DNA of 64,000 nucleotides from Sporosarcina luteola (GCF_023715245.1 NZ_JAMBNV010000005.1:85343-149342); one strand, 5' to 3'. Positions 9,363-18,540 are shown, numbered from the stretch's first letter. Numbers and translations: made by a program. The notes: generated by a model from the letters alone, not told the origin.

Positions 9363-10829
9363 TTATTTGATAAACACTGTTTTAATCGCTGTATAGAATT
9401 CTTTTGCAGCTTGACCTTGCTCGCGTGAATGGGAACTGGATTGCTTCATGCCGCCGAACGGAGCTTGCAGTTCAACTCCGGCACTTTCCGCATTGATACG
9501 AACCAAACCTGCGTCCATTTCATTGATGAACGCCAGCATATTGCTAATGTTCGTTGTGAAAATGGAAGCACTTAACCCGTATTCCGAGTCATTTGCCAAT
9601 TCAAGCGCCTCTTCGATCGTCTCCACTTTCATCAGGGCAAGGACCGGGCCAAAAATCTCTTCCCTCGCGAGTGACATAGTAGAAGATACATCTTCAAAAA
9701 CTGTCGGCTCCACGAAGTAGCCATTCAATCCTTCTTTCTTCACTTCGTTTCCACCGAGGAGAAGTGTGGCCCCTTCCGCTTTCCCTTTTTCAATCGCGGA
9801 AAGCACTGTGTCCAACTGACTTTGACTGGAACTTGGACCCATCCACGTTCCTGCATCCATGCCGTCTCCGACAGTGATTTTCGCCACTTCTTCAAGTAGT
9901 TTCCCTTTAAAGTCCTCATAGACATCCTGTTGAACGATGACCCGGCTTGTCGCTGTACATTTTTGTCCGGATGATTTTAATCCTCCGCTGATCGTAGCTT
10001 CAACCGCCAAATCTAGATCTGCATCATTTGCAACAATTACAGGGTTTTTCCCACCCATTTCAAGTTGATATTTAATGCCTCTGGAAACGGCGATTTGTGC
10101 CAGTTGTTTGCCAACCGTATTCGAACCTGTGAATGTAATGGCGTCAATTTCTTTATGGTTCGCCATTTCCGGCCCGATAAGAGATCCGGATCCTGTAACC
10201 AAGTTCACTACTCCGGCTGGAATGCCTGCGTCATGTAAGCACTCGATGATTTTCGCACTCGTCACCGCTGTCTCACTTGCCGGTTTAAGGACAACAGCGT
10301 TTCCATAGACGAGAGCAGGCGCCATTTTCCAAATCGGAATGGCTACCGGGAAGTTCCATGGTGTTATGACGCCGACAACCCCTACTGGAACTCTCGTCGT
10401 GAACATCAATGCTTCACTGTCAGTTGAAGGGATCACATCGCCTACCGACCGCATTCCCTCACCTGCATAATAACGTAGAATCGCTACGCCACGAGCCGTT
10501 TCGCCTTTCGCTTCCGGTAAAGTCTTACCCATTTCGAGAGTCATCGCTGTTGCAATGTCTTCGATACGCTCTTCCATAATGGAAGCAGCTTTCAACAAAT
10601 AATCTCCCCGTACATTACCGGTCAGCTTGCGCCATGCTTTTTGGGCTCTGCGTGCAGCAGATGCCGCCTTGTCGAAATCACTGCTGTTGGAAAGCTGATA
10701 AGCACCAACAACTTCGTCTTTTCGAGCCGGATTTTTACTGACGCCTGTTTTGCCTGTTTCAGACGCGACCCATTCACCGTCAATGTAATTCAAGTAGGTT
10801 TTTGTTTTTGCTTCTGTTGTAGTTGTCAT
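9363..10829 (-). CDS. aldehyde dehydrogenase, probable alpha-ketoglutaric semialdehyde dehydrogenase
   Basis: A 488-residue aldehyde dehydrogenase, the same length as B. subtilis YcbD/GucD. It shows the NAD-binding GSNTVGKQ segment, the catalytic Glu in LEMGGKNP (about 257) and the nucleophilic Cys in GQKCTATSR (about 292). Together with the adjacent KdgD-like gene it most likely oxidises 2,5-dioxopentanoate to 2-oxoglutarate. TAGGAGG precedes the ATG, and the KdgD gene ends 12 bases upstream. The specific substrate is inferred from the KdgD neighbour; the fold and catalytic residues are directly visible. Confidence 0.9.
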   Translation of the reverse strand: MTTTTEAKTKTYLNYIDGEWVASETGKTGVSKNPARKDEVVGAYQLSNSSDFDKAASAARRAQKAWRKLTGNVRGDYLLKAASIMEERIEDIATAMTLEMGKTLPEAKGETARGVAILRYYAGEGMRSVGDVIPSTDSEALMFTTRVPVGVVGVITPWNFPVAIPIWKMAPALVYGNAVVLKPASETAVTSAKIIECLHDAGIPAGVVNLVTGSGSLIGPEMANHKEIDAITFTGSNTVGKQLAQIAVSRGIKYQLEMGGKNPVIVANDADLDLAVEATISGGLKSSGQKCTATSRVIVQQDVYEDFKGKLLEEVAKITVGDGMDAGTWMGPSSSQSQLDTVLSAIEKGKAEGATLLLGGNEVKKEGLNGYFVEPTVFEDVSSTMSLAREEIFGPVLALMKVETIEEALELANDSEYGLSASIFTTNISNMLAFINEMDAGLVRINAESAGVELQAPFGGMKQSSSHSREQGQAAKEFYTAIKTVFIK

Positions 10830-10841
10830 AATTTCCTCCTA

Positions 10842-11771
10842 TTAGACCGCTGTAACTTTAGCAGGGTATTTTTCCAAAGCCTTTTCGATAATGACTTTCA
10901 ACTCTTCGTAATGCCCTTCTTCGACAGGAGCAATTGGTGCGCGAACGTTCGTAGTGACAGGAAGACCGACGATTTTCATGCCCGCTTTGATCAGCGAAAC
11001 AGCATAGCCTTTCTTCTGTTTACGGATACGGTGAATTGGGAAAATAACATCCTTATACAATTCATTCACCAATTCTTTGTCATCGCTAAGAAGTGCCTCA
11101 TAGTATTTTGCTGAAATGTGAGGGATATAGTTGGAAATCGCTGACGAATACGATGTGAATCCTAGGTTCACATACGCTGCCATCGTCACTTCCGCAAGCG
11201 GCATTCCGTTGATCCACTCCAGACGGTCCCCGATTAGGTGTGTGAATTCCACGTTCTTTTCCATATTTCCAATACCGTCTTTAAACCCGACGAGTTGCGG
11301 TAGTTCGCACAGCTTTTGAAGTGTTTCAGCTTCAAAAATACAATTGTCGCGCTGATAGACGATCGCATTCAAATCCGAGCTTTGAATAATTTCTTTCAAG
11401 TAATTGTAAATGCCATCCTGTGATGGTTCGATCAAGTACGGCGGTAAGATCAAGTACCCTTCTACGCCAAGCTCTTCAGAAATCCGCACCTGCTCCAACG
11501 CGTGCGTAATGTTGCCGCCGACTCCTGTATAGAGAGGAACCTTCCCTTTTGTCTTTTCAACAGCCACTTCTACCATGGATCTATATTCTTCATTGCTTAT
11601 CGCATGCAATTCACCCGCGCCACAAGCTACAAAAACTGAAGATAACCCTTCTTCCACTAAGAACTCAATATTCTTCTCCAGTCCAACTAAATCCAATTTA
11701 CCTTCTGCATCCATTGGTGCTACGGGAAACCCTAATATTCCTTTCGGTGCCTTTGCTCTTGACGTTGCCAT
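10842..11771 (-). CDS. kdgD: 5-dehydro-4-deoxyglucarate dehydratase-like (KdgD, DHDPS superfamily)
   Basis: A 309-residue class I aldolase-fold lyase, close in size to B. subtilis YcbC. The Schiff-base Lys lies in LVGFKDGIGN (about 185) and the catalytic Tyr in IVYQRDN (about 148). KdgD dehydrates and decarboxylates 5-dehydro-4-deoxy-D-glucarate to 2,5-dioxopentanoate, the substrate of the next enzyme. The start is at 11771 because it matches the family N-terminus and an AAGGGTGG site; a longer in-frame ATG runs into the promoter. No glucarate or galactarate dehydratase is encoded nearby, so the true substrate could instead be a related compound such as a hydroxy-pyrroline carboxylate. Confidence 0.85.
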   Translation of the reverse strand: MATSRAKAPKGILGFPVAPMDAEGKLDLVGLEKNIEFLVEEGLSSVFVACGAGELHAISNEEYRSMVEVAVEKTKGKVPLYTGVGGNITHALEQVRISEELGVEGYLILPPYLIEPSQDGIYNYLKEIIQSSDLNAIVYQRDNCIFEAETLQKLCELPQLVGFKDGIGNMEKNVEFTHLIGDRLEWINGMPLAEVTMAAYVNLGFTSYSSAISNYIPHISAKYYEALLSDDKELVNELYKDVIFPIHRIRKQKKGYAVSLIKAGMKIVGLPVTTNVRAPIAPVEEGHYEELKVIIEKALEKYPAKVTAV

Positions 11772-11811
11772 GTAAATTCCACCCTTCAAATATAATAGTG
11801 ACTTTCTATAT

Positions 11812-11845
11812 GTCTTATTGTAAGACAATTAAACTAGTCTGTCAA
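11812..11845 (-). promoter_or_regulatory. sigma-A promoter with palindromic operator upstream of kdgD
   Basis: The minus strand carries TTGACA (11840-11845), 17 bases, then TACAAT (11817-11822). A perfect inverted repeat GTCTTA-CAA-TAAGAC (11812-11826) covers the -10 box. The element is nearly the same as the promoter at 16488-16516, which suggests one regulator, probably the GntR protein. Confidence 0.85.
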
Positions 11846-11907
11846 ATGCTATTTTCATAAATTCAGAAAATAATGGCGCCCAGCTGAATGGATTCACTTA
11901 ATTCGGA

Positions 11908-13215
11908 TTACCGATATCCAGCCAATGACGGTAAGAATGTTGAAAACCACGGCATGTAAGTTATTAACAACAACACTACAAAAATAGCACCATAAAAACG
12001 CAATAGATGCGGCAAAACCCTTTCAAGCTTTCGATCGGCCACTTTAATGCCGGCGAATAGAATATTACCGACAGGTGGAGTGATTGTTCCAATGCATAAA
12101 TTGAACGTGAGCATAATTCCAAAATGCAAAGGTGTCATTCCTAACGCCATACAGACAGGAAGTAAAATTGGCGTGAAGATTAAAATTGCAGGTGTTAAGT
12201 CCATGAACGTTCCGACGAATAGTAATAAAATATTGATTGCGAGCAAAATGATAATTGGATTGTCTGATATCCCCAAAATTGCATCAGCCAAGAAGTTAGG
12301 AATTCCCGTAAACGACATGACCCAACCCAATATATTTGACGCACCAATTAAAAACATGATGATTGCCGACAACTTTGCACTATCAATTAAAATGCCATAC
12401 AATTCTTTTATTTTTAATGTTTTATAAAAGATCGTTGATAACAGCAAACTGTAAACGACCGCAATTGCAGCACTTTCTGTAGCCGTAAATATACCGCCGA
12501 CAATTCCTCCGATAACGATAATGATCAATAATAAGCTTGGAATTGCTTCCAGTGTGACTGTAATAAAATCCTTTAGTGAGATAGGTGTTTTATCAACATA
12601 GCCATTTTTTTTCGTATAAAAAAATGCAACAACCATACAGCTAAGCCCCCATAGTATGCCGGGAATCACCCCACCGAGGAAAAGGGCCGCCACGGAAGTG
12701 CCCCCACTGATCAGCGCATAGGTGATCAAAGCTGTACTTGGAGGAATCAATAAGCCCGTTGGTGCAGTTGCGATGTTAATAGCAGCCGTGAAGTCGCTGT
12801 CATACCCTTTCTTTTTCTGAATAGGGCTCATTATTGTCCCCATTGCAGATACTGCAGCTGTCCCGGAACCTGAGACGGATCCGAACAACATATTCGCTAC
12901 AACGTTCGTATGAGCTAATGAGCCGGGAATCCTCCCCGTCAAAGCTGTTGCAAAATTGATGAGCCGGAGCGCAATCCCTCCTTTATTCATTATATTTCCG
13001 GCTAAAATAAAGAAAGGAATTGCCAATAAGGTGAAAATGTTAATTCCTTGAAACATCTTTAACGCGGAAGAAGGAACAGCTGACGAAAAACCTAATGATT
13101 GTGTAATGGCTAATATCGATGCAACAACCAATGTAATTCCAATCGGGACACCTAAGAGTAATAGAACAGCCAGTGTCACAAGAATCAATAGAGCTGCTGA
13201 AGCTGCTATACTCAT
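11908..13215 (-). CDS. dctM: TRAP transporter large permease (DctM family)
   Basis: A 435-residue membrane protein with about 12 hydrophobic segments, the ion-coupled transport subunit of a tripartite ATP-independent periplasmic-type transporter. Family features include GIPFFILAGNIMN near residue 55, GSGTAAVSAMG near 105 and a C-terminal FNLCIGTITPPVG. The start is set at 13215 by AAAGGAGG; a much longer in-frame reading is only the shadow of the small permease gene. It overlaps the stop of that gene by 4 bases (ATGA), so the two are translationally coupled. Confidence 0.93.
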   Translation of the reverse strand: MSIAASAALLILVTLAVLLLLGVPIGITLVVASILAITQSLGFSSAVPSSALKMFQGINIFTLLAIPFFILAGNIMNKGGIALRLINFATALTGRIPGSLAHTNVVANMLFGSVSGSGTAAVSAMGTIMSPIQKKKGYDSDFTAAINIATAPTGLLIPPSTALITYALISGGTSVAALFLGGVIPGILWGLSCMVVAFFYTKKNGYVDKTPISLKDFITVTLEAIPSLLLIIIVIGGIVGGIFTATESAAIAVVYSLLLSTIFYKTLKIKELYGILIDSAKLSAIIMFLIGASNILGWVMSFTGIPNFLADAILGISDNPIIILLAINILLLFVGTFMDLTPAILIFTPILLPVCMALGMTPLHFGIMLTFNLCIGTITPPVGNILFAGIKVADRKLERVLPHLLRFYGAIFVVLLLITYMPWFSTFLPSLAGYR

Positions 13216-13715
13216 TGGAATTCCTCCTTTCCATCTCCGTGATACTCTTGGACAGCTTGGATAATATTCAAGATGTTGTAAGCGATAATCAATATCCCGC
13301 TGATCGGAAGAATCATATAAATCCAATCCAATGTTATGTTTAGAGTAGGCGAAGCCTGTATGGCACCCACTCCTACAAAATCCTTTCCTCCCATTAGAAA
13401 GACAATGACTGCAATGACCATAATCAGCAATTCCGTAAAGATGGATAGCGCAAGACCCCATGCTCCTGTTAACTTATCTGGAATAATGGACAATCGCATA
13501 TGATCTTTTTTCCCAAATACAAGTGCAGCGCCAAGCAAGGATACCCATACAAATGAATAGCTCAACAAATCCTCCGACACTGTGCTAGGAGTTTTAAAGG
13601 CATATCGTGTAATCACTTGGTACGTTGCTAGAAATGTCATGAAAGCTAAGAGGAAAGCACATATCCCAGCAAGCGATTTATCTAAAATGCTTCTCACCTT
13701 GATCATCGTTATCAT
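13212..13715 (-). CDS. dctQ: TRAP transporter small permease (DctQ family)
   Basis: A 167-residue protein with four predicted membrane helices and the DctQ features RYAFKTPSTVSEDL and FVWVSLLGAAL. It partners the large permease. The start is uncertain: ATG 13715 or ATG 13706 fit a GGAAAGAAG site, while an in-frame ATG at 13754 would overlap the solute-binding protein gene. The solute-binding gene ends about 10 bases upstream, consistent with one operon. Confidence 0.88.
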   Translation of the reverse strand: MITMIKVRSILDKSLAGICAFLLAFMTFLATYQVITRYAFKTPSTVSEDLLSYSFVWVSLLGAALVFGKKDHMRLSIIPDKLTGAWGLALSIFTELLIMVIAVIVFLMGGKDFVGVGAIQASPTLNITLDWIYMILPISGILIIAYNILNIIQAVQEYHGDGKEEFQ

Positions 13716-13725
13716 CTTCTTTCCA

Positions 13726-14736
13726 TTAGTTCTGGATTTGTTGAACCAGGTCATACAACTCTTGCAATTTTGGATTTCCCTTCAACAATGCTTCTTTGAC
13801 AGGCTGCTGCATTTCTTCGAATGGTTTTTTGTCGACGGTAATAAACTCGACGCCCATTTCTTCTGCTTCCTCAATCGCTTCTGCAATTTGATTGTCCCAT
13901 TCTCCGTTGGCAACTTGTGTACTTAACTTGAACGCCTCTTGAAACACTTCTTTTTCATCCGTCAAGGAATCCATGAATTTCGTACTTACGACGAACACGT
14001 CTGTAAAGATTTGGTGTTCCGTACGAGAATAGTATTTTGCCACTTCCCCATGTTTCATCTTCACAAGTGCCATCTCAGGGTTCGTCCCAGCATCAATGAC
14101 ACGATTCTGCAGGGCGGTATATACTTCTCCGTACGCCATAACGACTGCCGCTGCATTAAAGCCTTGGACCATCTTCACATTCGCTTCACTTGACTGAACA
14201 CGAATCTTCAATCCTTTGAGGTCTTCGGGCTTTTCAACTCTCTTTGAGGCGTAGATATTATTTACGCCATTAGCAAACCAGGTAACGCCCTGAATGCCCT
14301 TATCGACCGTTGAGTTGTAAATCTCATTGACGAACTCTTCATTCTCCATGACTTCTCGGAAACTAGCTTCATCGTTAAACAAGTATGGTAAGCTGAAAAT
14401 CTTATATTCATCTGCAAATGCTTCTAGATTGCTTCCACTCGTCACAACCATGTCCAACGAGCCCATCTGCAGTAATTCAAGCACTTCAGAATTTCCGCCA
14501 ATAACCCCATTATGGAAAATCCTCACCTCGTACCGGTCCCCCAGATTTTCCTCCACATGTTCTTTGAATGCCTGTAAACCAAGTGCTATCGGGTGGTCAT
14601 CGGGCTGTACGGTTGCAATGCTGATAATTCGTTTACTCCTTAATTCTTCACTACTCACCGAAGTGGAACACCCGGCTAAGGCTAGCATTAAGATCATGCA
14701 TAAAACGGCAGCTGAATATTTTCTAATCATCCTCAT
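13726..14736 (-). CDS. dctP: TRAP transporter solute-binding lipoprotein (DctP family)
   Basis: A 336-residue secreted binding protein. The N-terminus is a lipoprotein signal peptide ending in the lipobox LAGC (Cys about 23), so it is anchored outside the membrane. The family Arg that salt-bridges a carboxylate is visible in LKGLKIRVQSS, followed by the ALQNRVIDAGTNPE segment. The ligand is therefore probably an organic acid or amino acid, entering the pathway encoded around it. GTGAGG precedes the ATG. A cre-like site and a long stem-loop lie just upstream. Confidence 0.93.
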   Translation of the reverse strand: MRMIRKYSAAVLCMILMLALAGCSTSVSSEELRSKRIISIATVQPDDHPIALGLQAFKEHVEENLGDRYEVRIFHNGVIGGNSEVLELLQMGSLDMVVTSGSNLEAFADEYKIFSLPYLFNDEASFREVMENEEFVNEIYNSTVDKGIQGVTWFANGVNNIYASKRVEKPEDLKGLKIRVQSSEANVKMVQGFNAAAVVMAYGEVYTALQNRVIDAGTNPEMALVKMKHGEVAKYYSRTEHQIFTDVFVVSTKFMDSLTDEKEVFQEAFKLSTQVANGEWDNQIAEAIEEAEEMGVEFITVDKKPFEEMQQPVKEALLKGNPKLQELYDLVQQIQN

Positions 14737-14776
14737 ATCCTCACCCTTGTATGATTATTTCCGAATCAAGTATCCA

Positions 14777-14790
14777 TGTAAGCGCTTACC
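14777..14790. promoter_or_regulatory. CcpA catabolite-responsive element (cre) candidate
   Basis: TGTAAGCGCTTACC matches the cre consensus TGWAANCGNTNWCA at all but the last base and contains the perfect palindrome GTAAGCGCTTAC. It lies between the M29-like gene and dctP, so CcpA could block transcription into the transporter genes when preferred carbon is present. Confidence 0.75.
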
Positions 14791-14814
14791 AACTGGAGCG
14801 GACGAATTACTGGC

Positions 14815-14874
14815 AACCTCTTAGTACGTCCTGTTGTCTTCTATTGAGAAAACCACTTTGCATACTAAGAGGTT
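14815..14874 (-). other. intercistronic 12-bp perfect stem-loop
   Basis: AACCTCTTAGTA (14815-14826) and TACTAAGAGGTT (14863-14874) are exact inverted repeats separated by 36 bases, directly after the M29-like stop codon. No T run follows on the transcribed strand, so an RNA-stability or attenuation element is more likely than a simple terminator. Confidence 0.6.
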
Positions 14875-14885
14875 TTATTCATCTA

Positions 14886-15884
14886 TTAGACAAGCAATTC
14901 TCCGTCTTTCATAATAACTCGGCCATCAATCTCACAAGTCACCGTTTTTATTACCATATCAAGATGCAGCGGCGAATTGACATGACCGCCAAAGTTCAAG
15001 TTCTTACCGATTCCAATATGGATGTTGCCGAAAGAGCCTTCGTCAGGTGCCATATGGCCGCAAAGGATATTTTCTTTGTTCAACCCAAGTCCCAGTTCAG
15101 CAATATTGTAGACTGTCGGATCATTGAATTCCGCCAATAGTTTACGTAAAATATCCGCCTCGCGACCACCTTGTATTTCTGTAATGAAGCCATCCTTAAC
15201 GACGCATGTGATCGGTTCTTCAATAAGGTTCAATAATGGATGTGGAATGCTGCCGTCAAACACTAATACACCATTGGCAGTTCCTTCAACCGGTCCCAAT
15301 GCAACTTCTGCGTTTGGAGGAAACGAAGCAGCTCCAGGCACAGTGGCTGTCCCATGATCCAATACAGGGTCTCTTCCTTCAATGCTGCACACCATATGCG
15401 TTCCGCCAGGGGCAGTAAGTGTGAACGTTTTTCCTTTATAATGAGGAGCAACTCGATTGACCACTTCAGTAACTTCATCAAAATCTGCAGTTAATCCACC
15501 TTCTTCAAACATGTGAAGAGCATAGTCTTGTAGCCCAATCCAACGCAGACGACCGTTCTTACTAGCATCTAATCTCGCTTTTGAATGATACATCGAATAC
15601 GTTGTCGCTCCAAAAGCCACATCACAATTATTCATGGCGGCTCGTACAGCTTCCGTCGGTTCGGCTCCATGCCCTTCTCTTGTAGGCATTACCATCAAGG
15701 TCGTTTCAAAAAACTCTTTTGCATGTTTGTAAACAAATTCACCGATTTCCAACTTGTTTTCATCGGTAATGACGAGCACCTTTTCTCCTTCTTTTAAATG
15801 CGTAATACTCGTAAATAATTGTTTAATCCCGAGTGGTAAATCTTCCAGCATTTCTGTCCTTGATTTTACTAATACATTTTCCAT
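14886..15884 (-). CDS. M29/NicX-fold metalloprotein (aminopeptidase or dioxygenase-like)
   Basis: A 332-residue protein of the thermophilic metallo-aminopeptidase (M29) fold, the family that also includes 2,5-dihydroxypyridine 5,6-dioxygenase (NicX). Likely metal-site residues are clustered near the C-terminus: the Glu in NIAELGLGLN, the His in NIHIGIG and the HLD triad in SPLHLDMVI. The size and the GTANGVLVFDGSIP segment fit the NicX-like branch better than true aminopeptidases. It sits between RidA and the TRAP transporter genes. The activity cannot be assigned; a hydrolase or ring-opening enzyme acting on the imported compound is a reasonable guess. AAGGGGA precedes the ATG. Confidence 0.75.
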   Translation of the reverse strand: MENVLVKSRTEMLEDLPLGIKQLFTSITHLKEGEKVLVITDENKLEIGEFVYKHAKEFFETTLMVMPTREGHGAEPTEAVRAAMNNCDVAFGATTYSMYHSKARLDASKNGRLRWIGLQDYALHMFEEGGLTADFDEVTEVVNRVAPHYKGKTFTLTAPGGTHMVCSIEGRDPVLDHGTATVPGAASFPPNAEVALGPVEGTANGVLVFDGSIPHPLLNLIEEPITCVVKDGFITEIQGGREADILRKLLAEFNDPTVYNIAELGLGLNKENILCGHMAPDEGSFGNIHIGIGKNLNFGGHVNSPLHLDMVIKTVTCEIDGRVIMKDGELLV

Positions 15885-15940
15885 AATTATTTTCCCCTTT
15901 TCATTTTCAATTTCATTTCAAATCCATTGCCCAATTTCCG

Positions 15941-16396
15941 TTACTCTACTTCAACAATGATTTCTACTTCTACAGGTGTCCCTCCGGGAAGAGAACTCGC
16001 CCCCAGGGAAACTCTGCTATGCTCTCCTACTTCACCGAAAACCTCGATGGCCAAGGCTGAGACTTCATTCATGACTTCCGGCTGCTCGATGAAGTCTGGT
16101 GAACTCGCCACATACCCTTTAATATTGACGATTTTCCGAATTGAGTTAAGACTCCCTGTCATATTCCGGACAGTAGCCAGACAGTTAACGAATGCAATTT
16201 TCGCTGCATCTTGTGCTTCTTCGATTGTAACTGTATTTCCTACAATTCCTTGATATTTTAAAACCCCATCTACCTTTGCTGCGTTACCGGAAACAAAAAT
16301 CAAATTGCCGGTGCGTACCCCATCTTCAAATATGCGCTTATTTGCTGGTGCTGAAAGTTTATAGCCTAAACCTTCAATTTTCTCTTCATAATTCAT
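15941..16396 (-). CDS. RidA/YjgF-family enamine/imine deaminase
   Basis: A 151-residue single-domain Rid protein, of the longer YoaB-like subgroup (LIFVSGNAAKVDGVLKYQG, NCLATVRNMTGSLNSI, SRVSLGASSLPGGTPVEVE). The usual substrate-carboxylate-binding Arg is in the HSRVSLGASSLP segment (about 129). Rid proteins hydrolyse reactive imines or enamines, or act as specific deaminases in catabolic pathways. It is the first gene of the catabolic operon, with GGGAGGG before the ATG and the sigma-A promoter at 16488-16516 upstream. An imine intermediate in this pathway is therefore likely. Confidence 0.88.
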   Translation of the reverse strand: MNYEEKIEGLGYKLSAPANKRIFEDGVRTGNLIFVSGNAAKVDGVLKYQGIVGNTVTIEEAQDAAKIAFVNCLATVRNMTGSLNSIRKIVNIKGYVASSPDFIEQPEVMNEVSALAIEVFGEVGEHSRVSLGASSLPGGTPVEVEIIVEVE

Positions 16397-16487
16397 AAGC
16401 GTCCCTCCCGTTGGAAAAGTTTACTATTTCATAACACTTCACTTAGACTTTTAGTAGTCTGACTGTTATAAAATATCTCTTTTTAAT

Positions 16488-16516
16488 ATTGTAAGACAAA
16501 TAAAATAGTAAGTCAA
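16488..16516 (-). promoter_or_regulatory. sigma-A promoter of the RidA-led catabolic operon
   Basis: The minus strand shows TTGACT (16511-16516), 17 bases, TACAAT (16488-16493). The spacer and -10 region nearly copy the kdgD promoter (shared TTGTCTTACAATA). Downstream, at 16445-16460, is the palindrome AGACT-6-AGTCT, another possible regulator site. The rest of the 16397-16812 gap holds only this leader and two terminators. Confidence 0.85.
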
Positions 16517-16685
16517 TTACAAATTAATTACTTTAATGACATGAATGAAATTATAAACTGAATAGAAGAATTAAGCTTTAGTAGTTTCAAAAAAGTGCAA
16601 ATTGAACTAGGAGTTTGTAAAGTTCATCTACCGTATCACCTACTACTTCAGATGCGTGAGAGAGGAAAACTCTTTTCCAAGCAAC

Positions 16686-16722
16686 AAAAAAGCATGAACG
16701 GTGAAAATCCGTCCATGCATGC
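16686..16722 (-). terminator. second terminator downstream of cydC
   Basis: The minus strand forms GCATGGACGG / CCGTTCATGC (one mismatch) followed by TTTTTT. It has the same design as the hairpin at 7485-7523. Confidence 0.75.
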
Positions 16723-16753
16723 TAAGTGCTTATTATGTCATGTTCTTACAGAA

Positions 16754-16803
16754 GAAAAAACTGAGCGGTAAATAGAGTAGTTCCACTCCTTTATCGCTCA
16801 GTT
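16754..16803 (-). terminator. intrinsic terminator of the cyd operon
   Basis: On the minus strand AACTGAGCG pairs with CGCTCAGTT across a 26-base loop that has partial inner pairing, followed by TTTTTTC. It starts 10 bases after the cydC stop. Confidence 0.8.
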
Positions 16804-16812
16804 CCCAACTCA

Positions 16813-18540
16813 TCAAATCCCTTTATCCATTTCATACAACGCACGGTACTTTGATGAAGTCGCTAGCAGGTTTTCATGATTTCCTTGTAAGACGATGTTG
16901 CCTTCTTCCAGAAAGATGATTTCGTCCATTTGTTCGATGCCCGCTAAATGATGTGTCACCCAAATGACCGTCTTGTCTTTTGCCGCATCGAACATTGTTT
17001 GCAGTAGGTCATGTTCTGTTTTCGGATCAAGTCCAATCGTTGGTTCATCAAAAATAACAATCGGCGTTTGCTGTAAAAGGACACGGGCGAATGCAATTCG
17101 TTGGCGTTCTCCACCTGAAAACCGATGTCCCATTTCTTCCATCGGCGTTTTCAGTCCTGTAGGGATCGAAGCGAGTAATTTCGTTAGTTGTGCTTGTTCA
17201 ACAACTTCCGAAATCTCTTCATCAGATGCTTCGGGATTTCCAATCCGAATATTATTTTCCACCGTTGTATCAAAAAGATGTGATTTTTGATTCAAAATTG
17301 ACAGCGATTTGGCAAGCAAGCTTTGGCTTGCTTGTTCACCGTTGATGAATACATTTCCTGCTGTCGGCTGAAGTGCGCCTGTCAAAAGTTTTAGCAGCGT
17401 TGATTTGCCCGTACCGCTCCGACCTAAGATTGCAACTTTCTTACCTCTGTCAATCGTCAAGGTCATCCCACTAATGACATCTTCCTTACTTTCTGGATAA
17501 CGATAGGATACGTTTTGCACTTCAATCGCTGGTCCGTTTGCTTCGCGAATAGCTGCTACAGCTGACTGCGGAGCGTGACCTGGAGCATCGCCGGTTTCGG
17601 TTTCCACCTCTTGTAAACGTCGAAGTGATTCTTCATACGCGGGGATCCGTTCAATTGCTTCAGAAGCCGGTGAAAGGGCATCGGTAATTGCTAACATCAT
17701 TAATGCAAAAGCTGCAATTACAGTTGGTGCTATTTGCCCTGTCTCCGCTTGGTTGCCTGCCCAAGCGATCATCGCCATCACTGCAATGCCGATGACAAGT
17801 TGAACTATAGCATTTCGCACATGTTGCCATCGATTCATTCTCTTTTCAATTTCTAACAAGTCGCGTTCATCGGTTTTATAATCAGATAAAAATGATTCAA
17901 TTCGTCCACTGGCAATCCAATCCGATAAGCCGAATACGGCATCTGTTAATTGCGCGTATAATTGATTGCGTCCTTGTTTTAGCGCGATGTATTTACGTCG
18001 CGTCACGAGTAATGAAATAAAAGGAATTACGAATACAATAATCGCTAACACAAGCGCCATCATGAGGGCGAATACCCAGTCAAATAATCCAAGCACGCCA
18101 ATCAATGCACCATAAACGAATAGCGATAAGATACTTGGAAATACAGTTCGTAAATAGAAATCCTGTAAATGCTCGATGTCCTCGGATAACATACTCAATA
18201 AGTCACCCGTTTTATAACGTGATTGCAATACTAATGCCTGAGGTTGCAGAACACGGTACAGCCGTGTTCGCATTCTCTCCAAAATGCGCAAAATGACGTC
18301 ATGGCCAATGAGTCGTTCTAAATAACGCATGACTGCCTGGCTTATACTAAACGCCCGTACCGCCACAATGGGAACGTAGACGATCATAATATTTTCCGGG
18401 CGAAGGGCTGACTTTGAAATTAAATAACCCGATATGAACAATAACATCACACTAGATGCGACTCCAAGCACGCCTACCAATACGGTAAGCAACATCCGCC
18501 CTTTATGTTGTTTCATATAAGGGATAATCCAAGTTCTCAC
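16813..18540 (-). CDS. cydC: ABC transporter CydC, cytochrome bd assembly
   Basis: A 575-residue half-transporter with six N-terminal membrane helices and an ABC domain: Walker A GRSGTGKST near 365, signature FSGGERQR near 472 and Walker B IVIFDEP near 493. With CydD it forms the exporter of glutathione/cysteine-type reductants or haem needed for cytochrome bd assembly. The start is GTG at 18540, overlapping the cydD stop (GTGA), with GGGGAGG upstream. It is the last gene of the cyd operon. Confidence 0.93.
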   Translation of the reverse strand: MRTWIIPYMKQHKGRMLLTVLVGVLGVASSVMLLFISGYLISKSALRPENIMIVYVPIVAVRAFSISQAVMRYLERLIGHDVILRILERMRTRLYRVLQPQALVLQSRYKTGDLLSMLSEDIEHLQDFYLRTVFPSILSLFVYGALIGVLGLFDWVFALMMALVLAIIVFVIPFISLLVTRRKYIALKQGRNQLYAQLTDAVFGLSDWIASGRIESFLSDYKTDERDLLEIEKRMNRWQHVRNAIVQLVIGIAVMAMIAWAGNQAETGQIAPTVIAAFALMMLAITDALSPASEAIERIPAYEESLRRLQEVETETGDAPGHAPQSAVAAIREANGPAIEVQNVSYRYPESKEDVISGMTLTIDRGKKVAILGRSGTGKSTLLKLLTGALQPTAGNVFINGEQASQSLLAKSLSILNQKSHLFDTTVENNIRIGNPEASDEEISEVVEQAQLTKLLASIPTGLKTPMEEMGHRFSGGERQRIAFARVLLQQTPIVIFDEPTIGLDPKTEHDLLQTMFDAAKDKTVIWVTHHLAGIEQMDEIIFLEEGNIVLQGNHENLLATSSKYRALYEMDKGI

